Positions 27,001 to 34,505 of a stretch of DNA of 50,050 nt are shown here, piece by piece. The stretch is from Acidobacteriaceae bacterium (GTDB lineage Bacteria; Acidobacteriota; Terriglobia; Terriglobales; Acidobacteriaceae), in contig PLFY01000167.1 of NCBI GenBank assembly GCA_003138365.1, forward strand, positions 46,952 to 97,001, given 5' to 3'. The translations under genes and the position numbers were made by a program. The number at the start of each line of letters is the position of its first letter. Position 1 is the first letter of the stretch. The notes under the pieces were generated by a model. It did not search any database. It was not told the DNA's origin and worked only from the letters and a program-made list of their open reading frames with translations.

Positions 27001-27274
27001 CCGAGATGCCGTTGAGCGACTGCGATTCGATGTGCTCAATGTCGCTCACTGCGATAGTCAATCCCCGCTCGCTGTTGAAGGCGATGCGGGTGGACATCTC
27101 CTGCGCAGAGAGGCCGCTGTACTGCCACACCACTGTCACGACAGGGATATCGATATTCGGGAAAATATCCGTGGGCATCGACAGGATGCTGTAGGCGCCA
27201 AGGATCAGAATTAAGAACGCAAATACGGCAAAGGTATAAGGCCGCCGCAGCGCAAGCCGGACAATCCACATCAT
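24002..27274 (-). CDS. RND family efflux permease
   Basis: The product is 1090 aa, the inner-membrane proton-driven pump subunit. It begins MMWIVRLALRRPYTFAVFAF, has the large periplasmic porter domains after the first membrane helix, and shows the helix-4 proton-relay motif GILVDDATVEIENINRNLE with the paired Asp. It ends with the second six-helix bundle (ALTGAIMCMGVATSNSILVV). The length and motifs fit the AcrB/HAE-1-like group; the substrate cannot be read from sequence. A C-terminal extension of about 40 residues after the last helix is charged. The gene leads the operon, so the order is permease, adaptor, duct, less common than adaptor first. No regulator is adjacent. Confidence 0.93.
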   Translation of the reverse strand: MMWIVRLALRRPYTFAVFAFLILILGAYSILSMPTDIFPNIDIPVVTVVWQYSGLSAQEMSTRIAFNSERGLTIAVSDIEHIESQSLNGISVIKIFFQPHVNIGSAVAQVTAICQVQLRSLPPGATPPFIIQYNASSVPVLQLGVTGQGLNEQQLFDLGSNSIRTQLATVEGAQTPFPYGGKQRQIQVDLDLHALQAKGLSPVDVVNAVSAQNLIVPSGTMKIDRFEYAIETNSAPSVVNDLNNLPIKSVNGAVIYIRDVAHVRDGSPPQTNIVRVDGHRAILMSIMKTGSSSTLDIIKGVHERLASIKGQLPPQLQIKALSDQSIFVRGAIDGVVREAIIAACLTAIMILVFLGSWRSTVIIAVSIPLSILCSLIMLSMLHETINIMTLGGLALAVGILVDDATVEIENINRNLESGKEIEQAILDGAAQIATPALVSTFAICIVFVPMFFLSGVSRYLFVPMAEAVVFAMLASYLLSRTVVPTMAKYLLVEHDDAQTAKKRASRNPLIQFQLAFESRFEKMRNGYLRLLTLCVDHPAVFLILFMVFSLASVGLLTPSLGRDFFPAVDAGQFKIHVRARTGTRIEETAALCDHIDRTIRGLIPAKEVVTIVDNIGLPYSGLNLSYSTSAPIGPADADIQVQLTQDHHPTAAYVETLRKELNRQYPGVTFYVLPVDIVTQILNFGLSAPIDIQIVGPDLYGNRAVAERMLDEVRYVPGAVDARIQQPFNYPNMTVNVDRTRAQTIGLTQQNVAQSLLVALSGSFQTAPNFYLDPKNGVTYNVAIQAPQYRLDSLASLQSLPVTGSASAQQAIAAAPSSVPGVPPTVEVLGNLASISPGTELGTVSHYDVQPVLDIYANVDGTDLGSVTRAMEGIIARHEKNGDLPRGSHFILRGQSETMKASYVGLLGGLAFSILLVYLLIVVNFQSWLDPFLIVAALPTALAGIAWFLFLTNTRLSVPALTGAIMCMGVATSNSILVVTFAREQLEVLVGDARKAALNAGFVRLRPVIMTALAMIIGMVPMSLGLGDGGEQNAPLGRAVIGGLLLATVATLFFVPASFSVVHGWLEGRRRMAHGASRAGTIDEFDELSE

Positions 27275-28257
27275 AGGGCAGGTACTCGCTCCTGAGCCGG
27301 GTCGCTCATCCCACTGCCGCGCGTGACCAGATTGCCATTGAACGGCTCAGCAAATGCCCTTCCGCGGCTTCGACCGGCTCATCGGGTTCCGGGGCCAGGC
27401 GGACTGGCCGCCAAACCCGATCCAACATGCAGTTGAAACTACAATGGTAATTGAAGTTGCCAGCCAAACGCGCAAGACCGAACAAAAGCCGCAGTCAGCA
27501 CAAGTTCAAGACGCTCAAGCCAGCGAAAAAGACTCAGTTTCGCGCCCTGTGCATGCCGCGCGATGCGGGTCGCTTCATGCCGCCGGGGCCCCGGTATTTT
27601 TTGGGATGCGAGAAGCTTTCCCGGGGTTTGCCGGCGCCTGAGCTTTTCGGAGATATTCCCAGAAGGACACCGATGCGATCCAATCGCCAGATTCCCGGCT
27701 GCAATGCGCGAAGGCTCGCCGCTTCCAGCGGCCCGGCTTCCGATCCCTACAGGAGCCGTTCAAGCAGCGAGCCACTGAGCCGACTGCGCCGTACCAAACA
27801 AATATCGGCGCTATGAAGACGGCCGCACACTGAGCCGCTCCAAGCGCCGATCGATTGCGATGCGAACCAATTCCCGGCCCGCACAGTTTTTTGTTTGCTG
27901 CTTCGCTATAAGCAACGAATCTCTATTGATCCCGCCTTCTTTTACTCAGTTTGCTCCTGACTCATCCTCACGAGCTACTTTCCAAAGACACTTTAGAAAA
28001 GTATGCCGAAATCATACCCCGGCCATGAGCCCATAGGCGCGAAGCTTTGCTACGATCGCCAAGAAGCATCCGCAGGGCAGCTCTTGTAAAGTCGAACGTT
28101 ACGAGCCCTGCAAAGAGATACGGGTTTGAATGCTTCCTCAGCACCCGGCCGAAGCCTCCGCCCTATCTCTCTGCCCTTTGAACGTCTACAAACCCATCCC
28201 TGCACGGGTGACCCACATGGAGGGCTGAGTAGAATCGTCCCCGGATTCCATAGCTCG
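27275..28257. other. Long intergenic region without a recognised gene
   Basis: About 980 bp separate the efflux operon start from the end of the polysaccharide export gene, both on the minus strand. Short open frames on the plus strand (27354-27816) have strongly basic, serine-rich translations unlike proteins and no ribosome-binding sites. The last 350 bp are more A/T-rich. The region must hold the efflux operon promoter, but no convincing -35/-10 pair was found. Confidence 0.4.
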
Positions 28258-30789
28258 TTAGAGAACATTGATGGCGGCCGCGCCGAGGGCGAGCTGCGAG
28301 AATATCTGCGACCAGTCCATGAATTGGCGCAGCGCGGTAGGACGCAGAGTCTTCTCCGGCACGACAATCGTGTCGCCTGGATTCAAACGCAGTTGGTCGA
28401 ATCCGTTGCCCCAGTATCCATTGGCCGCAGCGCGACTGACCACCGAGCCGTCGGCGCGAATCACAAAAGATCGGCGCCAGTCCGCGTTGCGATTCGTTCC
28501 GCCAGCCAATCGTAAATAGCGGCCGGTCGATCCTCCATGTTGGTAGAGAAACGAATTCTGATCGTTCACTGCCCCAACCACGTTGATGGTCGAGGGCGCA
28601 AAAGGCACGATGAACCGGTCCCCATTTTCCAAACTTATCTCCGGCACGTCATCGATGCTTGACCTGTCCGGCTGAAACTCTAGAACGATTCGGCCTGTCG
28701 CCCGAATCTGACTGAGACGAGCAACCAACTCCTGACCGGCTACACGGGAAGCAGATACGTCGGAGGAGTTATTTGCGGACGAGGATCCAGCGGCAGCCAG
28801 CGCCTGCGTCCCACGCTCGGCGTCCATACTGATAGTCCGCATGTACTCATCGAGGCGCTGCTGCTGGAGCACGCGCGTCGATTCGCGGGTGAATTCCGAG
28901 CCGTAAAGATATGCCTTCCCTGTGATTCCACCGGCACGGCGAACCAGATCGCGCAATGTTTCGCCCGGCTGCACGCTGTAGATGCCGGAGTGAGCAAACT
29001 CGCCTTCCAGCTCCACATACTTGGTCTGCCTGTCGAGAGGGACACGGATGTCGGCTTGGGAAAAGATCGTGATCGTGTCGCCCGCCCGCAGCGCAATATC
29101 CTGGCTGGCGTCATGGTTGAGCACCAGCTTGCCCAGATCGAACGGGATCAGCGACGTCTTCAATGTCTCCGGATCAAGACGTTCAATGACCGCGTAGTCC
29201 CAATTGATCTCTGGGGCCGACAAGCTCACGCGGTTCCGCTTCAACTGTCCCGCGCTTCCTGGCATGGTTATCTCGGCCTGTTGCGAACCAACCGACCCGT
29301 TGCTTCCAGTTTGGCCTGCCTTCACGGGTTCCGCTCTGGAGGTGTTCGTGTCTTCCCGATCGTTTGGTGTCAAAGCAGAGGTCAGCGTCTCTTGTGCTAC
29401 AGATGCAGTAAAGCCCTGAGAATTCGATTCAGGGTTTCGTTGATCTCTCCCCATTGTGGAGATCATGGGCTCAAATTCCGGTACGGGCAAACCAAGATGG
29501 CTGCGCTTCCACCAGTAATCCCGACTCATCAGGGAATCTCGATCGGGAATCAGATCGCTCAGATGCATGCCCGGCCGCAAGCTGAAGCGCCCGGGATTCG
29601 CAACATTCCCACGCAGCGTGACTGTCTTCTGGTACGCGGGAACTATGGGGTAGATGCGAAGAATATCGCCGTCCGCGAGCGGGGCGGCCAAGCCGCTTGC
29701 GTCGAGAGGGAACTCCATCGCCTGGCGAAGCTGGTCCTGCCCGACGCGCTCCAAGGAGATCCGCGAGCTGGAAGACATCGCGGTGGTCCTTCCCGCTGCG
29801 TTTATCAGGTCGCCGATGGTTTCGCTCCCGCTAAGCTCATAGATGCCTGGACTGCGCACGCTGCCCGTCAGGGCCACCTGAGATCCTGCCGCCGGAATGT
29901 ACAGCACATCTTCGGGCAGGAGCCGGGCGTCCTTTGATTTATCTCCGCGAATGAGGAGCGCATACAGATCGAAGTCGGCGATGGTTTTCCCGTCCCGCTT
30001 CAACTGAATGTCGCGAAGCGATCCCTGCGGAGATGGGCCGCCACTGGCAAACAATGCATCCACCAGCGAGCTAAGGGAACTGACTGTGTAAACCCCCGGG
30101 CGCCGTGCCTGTCCCGTGACATAGATCTGCATCGAGCGAATTCGCCCAATGTCGACTGAGAGGTCAAAATTACGATACATTCTGCCAACGGCCGCGCGCA
30201 GATGTTGATCCAAAGCAGAAAACTCCAGCCCCGCCACATGCACCGTGCCAGCCTGAGGAAGATAGATGTCCCCAGACCTGTCCACGCGGAGATTTCCGCT
30301 GTAGTTGATCTGCCCCCAAATGCGAACGCGGATCTCATCTTCCGGCCCAATCACATAGCCGGAACTGACTGGAGCCAGATCGCTGGGAGAAAATGTTGAT
30401 GGAACGTCATGAAAAAGATTCACGCCATAAATGGGAAGCAGTTGTCCGGTCGTGGCGGCTACGAATTTCTGGAACTCGGTTGGCGGATCCGGCGGCAGCG
30501 ACTGCCCTTGCAGTTGGCCCCTGTTCCTGCCGCCGAGACTAGCGCTCTCCGACGCAGCCGAGGTCGTCGTTGGCAGCGATCGGCCGTCATCCGCTTCGGC
30601 AGTTTCGCGGCGCGGCTGCAGGCTCTGGATGCATTCCCCGCTCGTGGGGGACAGCGCATCCGTGCAACTGCCGGAAGTGCTCTGTTGAGCATCGACGGAA
30701 TTGTTCCCAACCGAATTTTGAGGATAGAGCCCCAGGGGAGCCGCCAGGAGTACAAGCAGCATGAAAGAAACAACGAAACTTCTTCTCAT
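28258..30789 (-). CDS. SLBB-domain polysaccharide export protein (Wza-like)
   Basis: The product is 843 aa, much longer than classical Wza (about 380). A signal peptide (SFMLLVLLAAPLGLYPQ) without lipobox is followed by a low-complexity region. A Poly_export domain at about 150-240 contains YVIGPEDEIRVRIWGQIN and DRSGDIYLPQAGTVHVAG. Then several SLBB units are marked by QIYVTGQARRPGVYTV, VALTGSVRSPGIYEL, VTLRGNVANPGRFSL, VELEGEFAHSGIYSV and a final INVVGAVNDQNSFLY. Such proteins form the outer-membrane or periplasmic conduit for capsule or exopolysaccharide. The ATG at 30789 has AGGAAG about 14 nt upstream. Gene order with the sugar transferase upstream on the same strand supports an exopolysaccharide assembly locus. 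No membrane duct segment is obvious. Confidence 0.88.
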   Translation of the reverse strand: MRRSFVVSFMLLVLLAAPLGLYPQNSVGNNSVDAQQSTSGSCTDALSPTSGECIQSLQPRRETAEADDGRSLPTTTSAASESASLGGRNRGQLQGQSLPPDPPTEFQKFVAATTGQLLPIYGVNLFHDVPSTFSPSDLAPVSSGYVIGPEDEIRVRIWGQINYSGNLRVDRSGDIYLPQAGTVHVAGLEFSALDQHLRAAVGRMYRNFDLSVDIGRIRSMQIYVTGQARRPGVYTVSSLSSLVDALFASGGPSPQGSLRDIQLKRDGKTIADFDLYALLIRGDKSKDARLLPEDVLYIPAAGSQVALTGSVRSPGIYELSGSETIGDLINAAGRTTAMSSSSRISLERVGQDQLRQAMEFPLDASGLAAPLADGDILRIYPIVPAYQKTVTLRGNVANPGRFSLRPGMHLSDLIPDRDSLMSRDYWWKRSHLGLPVPEFEPMISTMGRDQRNPESNSQGFTASVAQETLTSALTPNDREDTNTSRAEPVKAGQTGSNGSVGSQQAEITMPGSAGQLKRNRVSLSAPEINWDYAVIERLDPETLKTSLIPFDLGKLVLNHDASQDIALRAGDTITIFSQADIRVPLDRQTKYVELEGEFAHSGIYSVQPGETLRDLVRRAGGITGKAYLYGSEFTRESTRVLQQQRLDEYMRTISMDAERGTQALAAAGSSSANNSSDVSASRVAGQELVARLSQIRATGRIVLEFQPDRSSIDDVPEISLENGDRFIVPFAPSTINVVGAVNDQNSFLYQHGGSTGRYLRLAGGTNRNADWRRSFVIRADGSVVSRAAANGYWGNGFDQLRLNPGDTIVVPEKTLRPTALRQFMDWSQIFSQLALGAAAINVL

Positions 30790-31043
30790 AGATGCACACT
30801 ATCTTCCTGGGTTCTACCCAGTCCGCAAGCACGCTCAGTGCTTTGCGTTATCTCAATCCAACCGGCGCAACGATTAGTCGGGTTTCCCTGTCCCTGCCAA
30901 TCCACATACATCCCGCCAATCAGCGCTCGACACTAACGACAACTACTTCCGCAAGAAACGGATGGCCAATGCTACCGTGCAGCCGCCACCCCAAGGAAGC
31001 CACACGCCAGCACTGGCCAGTCTAACATGCATCGAGGCGCCTC

Positions 31044-31781
31044 TTAGCGCGCGCCTATCCGGCGCAGCACCGCCGGAATGGTCCGAAGAAGAATTCCGAG
31101 GTCGGCGCCAAGGCACCATGACCGGACATACAAGGCGTCCAACTTTGCCCGCTCCGCATAACCGACATCGCTGCGCCCAGAGACTTGCCACAGCCCTGAC
31201 AGGCCCGGCGTCGCGGCTAGATAGAAGGTCAGAAGGTTTCCATAAAAACCCGCTTCGGCCTCAACGATTGGCCGCGGACCTATCAGCGACATCTCCCCGC
31301 GAATTACGTTGAACAACTGAGGAAGTTCATCTAAACTCCAGCGCCGCAGAACATTCCCGATCACGGTAATCCGCGGATCCCTCAGATTCTTGTTCATCCT
31401 CCAATGCAGGCCCGCTCCATCAGCGTGCCCACCTGCGCTGTGGCCTAGCTGCGCAGCGCTTCGGTACATGGAGCGAAACTTCCATATTTGGAAAGACCGG
31501 CCATCGCGCCCAACCCGCTCTTCCCGATAAAACACCGGACCTTCCGAGGTGAGAAGAATGGCCGCCGCAATCAGGAGCCCGGGAATGGCAAGCGCCGCTG
31601 TCATCGTCAGGGCGCAAAGAACATCGAACGATCGTTTGACATATTGATAGCGCCAGGAAGCCACAGGCTCCTCGGCGGATAACAAGTAATCCGCCGGATA
31701 TAAGCCATCTGACGCCATCGCATCTCCCTCAAACCTTACTTGGGAGCTTTCAAATACAGCTTGAGCCTGAACCCTTCTCAC
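31044..31781 (-). CDS. Undecaprenyl-phosphate sugar phosphotransferase family protein
   Basis: The product is about 245 aa, a bacterial sugar transferase (PglC/WcaJ C-terminal-like domain) that starts lipid-linked repeat-unit assembly by moving a sugar phosphate to undecaprenyl phosphate. The family pattern is complete: basic YVKRSFDVLCAL plus one membrane segment at about 50-80, REERVGRDGRSFQIWKFRSM, RDPRITVIGNVLRRWSLDEL, PQLFNVIRGEMSLIGPRP and TPGLSGLWQVSGRS. It is the short monotopic form without the N-terminal membrane helices of full WcaJ. The GTG at 31781 has GAGGAGG 4 nt upstream; the ATG at 31718 with GGGAG is an equally possible start. Confidence 0.9.
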   Translation of the reverse strand: MRRVQAQAVFESSQVRFEGDAMASDGLYPADYLLSAEEPVASWRYQYVKRSFDVLCALTMTAALAIPGLLIAAAILLTSEGPVFYREERVGRDGRSFQIWKFRSMYRSAAQLGHSAGGHADGAGLHWRMNKNLRDPRITVIGNVLRRWSLDELPQLFNVIRGEMSLIGPRPIVEAEAGFYGNLLTFYLAATPGLSGLWQVSGRSDVGYAERAKLDALYVRSWCLGADLGILLRTIPAVLRRIGAR

Positions 31782-31783
31782 AT

Positions 31784-32262
31784 TGCCTCCTCTGATGAAT
31801 AATTCCCCGCGATGTCACGCTCCGACCTGCCGATGAAAGTTGGGGACAGGGAATCGCTCTTCCGCAAGAATGCCAAGGTCAACGTTCTCGCGAATGAAGT
31901 TCCATAACACCAACTGCGCATCATTTGGAAATCGTATGGACAGCTTCTCTCTTGCACGAGCATAAGAAACCGGTTCAACGCAACAGGGAACTGAATTAAA
32001 AGTTAGGCCCGGAGAATTCGGGCAGGCAATTGATCATTTTGTGATTATGTGGAGTGCGTTCCGAAAAGAAATAGCATTTCAGTTTTGGACCACTGTAGTG
32101 CAGCGCCGACTGCCGCGGCCATCGCAAATGCAGCAGCGCCAACCTTCGCTTCAGAGTGAATTACCTGAGGCTGCTGCGAGTCACTCTCTGGATCGTGTGC
32201 ATGCCAACCATGATCCAGTTCACACTACTCATAACTCGGTCGGATTGACCACGGAGTGAAGG
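31784..32262. other. Intergenic region with a possible coding remnant
   Basis: No intact gene is seen in about 480 bp. On the minus strand a frame open from 32033 to 31815 lacks any start codon. Its translation has a natural composition (for example RFPNDAQLVLWNFIRENVDL and LAEERFPVPNFHRQVGA), so it may be the end of a decayed gene. A second frame from 31963 or 31978 to 31778 overlaps the sugar transferase start but reads poorly. Confidence 0.3.
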
Positions 32263-32910
32263 TTACTCCTTCATCGTTGCAACCTCACGCGGAAAGTGCG
32301 CAGGCCTCGGGATGAGCACGTCCAGCCAGAACTTGGCGTAGGCTCGAGCCGGCTCCCGGCTATTCGCGCCAGACAGGTCATCTCCACCCAAGAGCTTGGA
32401 AAGCCCTGGATGCATCACCGCCGACATCATGAATGCCGCTGTCAGCATGGTTGGATCCAGATCGAGAATCTTGCCCCTCTTGATGTTCGCTGCCAGGTAT
32501 TGACGGATGGCCGCGGCCATATGTGAAAGATGCTCCTGGCAGTAGGCCTCGATCTTCGAATTCAGTTCAAGAAATGCAACGGCAATCAGCCGTAGCAGCT
32601 CTGGCTTGTACGTTGCAGTGTCCGCCAGCAACTCAAACAGCTTGGGCAAAACCACTTCAGGAGGGTCGCAGCGCCCTAGCCCATCTTGAAGATCGCGGCG
32701 AAACCTGAGTCCTTTGGTATGCCAGAGGAGAGCCGTCCAGAATAGGTCCTCCTTGTTGTTGAAGTGCCGGAAGAGCGTGTTCTCGCTCACGCCCGCGATA
32801 CGAGCTATCTCGCGAGTGCAGGTGCCGTGATATCCCTTGCGCGCAAACAGCGTGGCAGCCGCGAGCACAATCTTTTCCGCCGTTGCTGAAGTTTTGATAG
32901 GGGATGGCAT
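32263..32910 (-). CDS. TetR/AcrR family transcriptional regulator
   Basis: The product is 215 aa. The N-terminal helix-turn-helix is clear: EKIVLAAATLFARKGYHGTC, TREIARIAGVSENTLFRHFN, NKEDLFWTALL. The C-terminal ligand-binding region is helical and fits the TetR class. The ATG at 32910 has GGGAG 7 nt upstream. The target is unknown: the gene stands alone between the exopolysaccharide locus and the CHAT remnant, and the RND operon is 5 kb away, so control of the pump is only a guess. Confidence 0.9.
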   Translation of the reverse strand: MPSPIKTSATAEKIVLAAATLFARKGYHGTCTREIARIAGVSENTLFRHFNNKEDLFWTALLWHTKGLRFRRDLQDGLGRCDPPEVVLPKLFELLADTATYKPELLRLIAVAFLELNSKIEAYCQEHLSHMAAAIRQYLAANIKRGKILDLDPTMLTAAFMMSAVMHPGLSKLLGGDDLSGANSREPARAYAKFWLDVLIPRPAHFPREVATMKE

Positions 32911-33848
32911 TCATTACTCCCTGCCGGGTCCTCGCATAACAATGCAGACCTGGATGGAACCGCCTCGCAGAATTGTGGCCCACAGCGCCCTGCCCGGAGA
33001 GATACGTCAAGAGCAGCGGCAGAATGTTCTTGTACGCTGGCGGCGCTTCTATCCCTTTACAGTTGCGCAGGTGGAAAGAGGTAACTTGAGAGTCGGCAAG
33101 TAAAGTTAAATGAGGACTGACTCTGGGCTTTGCGGATCAGTGGCCGCCGCGTTTCCACTCCAGCAAGCGGCGTCGGCGACTTTCAGTCACTTGGCGCCGA
33201 AGGGCGCAAGGCTCCGCCATACTGACTTAGCAAGGTGGCTCTTTGCCAAGCCTTGCATCCTGTCATCACCGGACAAGGCGCTGAAGCACAAAGACCAAAG
33301 GCGCCAGGAATTCAGCCACTCGCTTTGCAAACGCCCTTGTACACCAACCCTCAAGCCGCCGCGACCTTGACAGAGCACAAAGCAGACGCCAAATCAATGA
33401 CTACCTTGATTGATGAGTTCAAGAGTAAGCCCGTGCTCCCATTTTGCAGAGCGTCAAATCGCGCCAATAGGAGTCAATTAGAGCCGCGCTTCCGGGAAGC
33501 CACCGAATTCGGTGCAATCGTGGTGGCCATGATGACCTTCTTCCTCATCCGCTTGACGCCTCGCGCGCTTTCTCTTCAACACAGGGGATGAAAGCGTGGG
33601 GGAAACCCCTGCGCTGGATGCGATTCAGGTGCCGGGGACCGCCGCCGGCTGTTGGAGAGGTCTTTGGCGCGACGGGTGGAAGGTTCGGTCCTAGCAGGGC
33701 AATCGCATTTGAAATCTAGGAAGAAACAGGATTCCGATTGTGCTGCAAGTTACACAATCCAAACGGAGACAGCGTGTTCGGGTAAAGGCAGCGAGTTAGC
33801 CCCCGCTGAAGCGGGGATAGCGAGTTAGCATGTTAGCGGCGGCATCGC
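32911..33848. other. Gene-poor region ending in short repeats
   Basis: About 940 bp hold no recognisable gene. Near the right end a 10-bp direct repeat GCGAGTTAGC (33791 and 33820) flanks the palindrome CCCCGCTGAAGCGGGG (33801-33816). AGGGCAATCGCATTTGAAAT at 33696-33715 recurs almost unchanged at the window end (50030-50049). The sequence upstream of the CHAT remnant probably replaced the 5' part of that gene. Confidence 0.5.
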
Positions 33849-34379
33849 TAGCAACCCGTGGTGCATATTGCCAGTCATTTCGTTTTTCGTCCAGGCGATG
33901 GCCAGAAATCCTACCTGTTGCTGGCGGGTAAGGAAAGCGCCGGAACGGGCTACGCTCTCACACAGGCAGACTTTAGCTCGAATCCCAATCTAGACATGTC
34001 GGACACGGAGCTCCTGACGCTCTCCGCCTGCGAAACTGGCCTCACCGGGAGCGCCCGCAACGGCATCGAAGTGGACGGCCTGGGAACCACTGCGCAACTC
34101 AAGGGCGCCAAGGCGGTGAAATCCTCGCTTTGGGAAGTCAACGATAGCAGTACGGGCGAGCTGATGGCCGGCTTCTACCACCGCTGGGCCAGCGGCGAGG
34201 GCAAGGTGTCGAAGGCGGCAGCTCTGCGTGAGGCGCAGTTGGACCTCTTGCTCGGCAAGGTCAAACCGCGGGCCGACTCGAGTGCCGGGGGCCTCGGCTT
34301 CTCAAACCCTGACGCTCCAGCCGGCTTCGCGCATCCATATTATTGGGCTCCCTTCATCCTGATGGGAAACTGGCAGTAG
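33849..34379 (+). pseudogene. 5'-truncated CHAT-domain protease gene
   Basis: The open frame after a TAG at 33849 encodes only the C-terminal part of a CHAT (caspase-like, HetF/TPR-associated) domain, about 173 aa from the GTG at 33858. It starts PVVHIASHFVFRPGDG with the catalytic His, continues TLSACETGLTG with the catalytic Cys, then GLGTTAQLKGAKAVKSSLWE and ends HPYYWAPFILMGNWQ, the usual end of the family. Full proteins normally have several hundred N-terminal residues, often TPR repeats; here homology stops at the proline before VVHIASHF, next to short repeats. No ribosome-binding site precedes the GTG. Loss of the 5' part by rearrangement is the simplest reading, though both catalytic residues remain. 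Confidence 0.75.
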
Positions 34380-34505
34380 GATGGGTGAGGCATTTTGCGC
34401 TCTTTTCGCGCCACCTCCAATGAGTTCCCATTTGGCTCCGGAAAAATAAAACGCCAGAACCACCAAGCTTGCTTCATCATCTATAAAAAGGGTGAGAACG
34501 AATTC

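Noticed and set aside
31815-32033. Minus-strand frame with natural-looking translation ending in FHRQVGA
   Set aside because: No start codon and no recognised family; noted only as a possible remnant in the intergenic entry.
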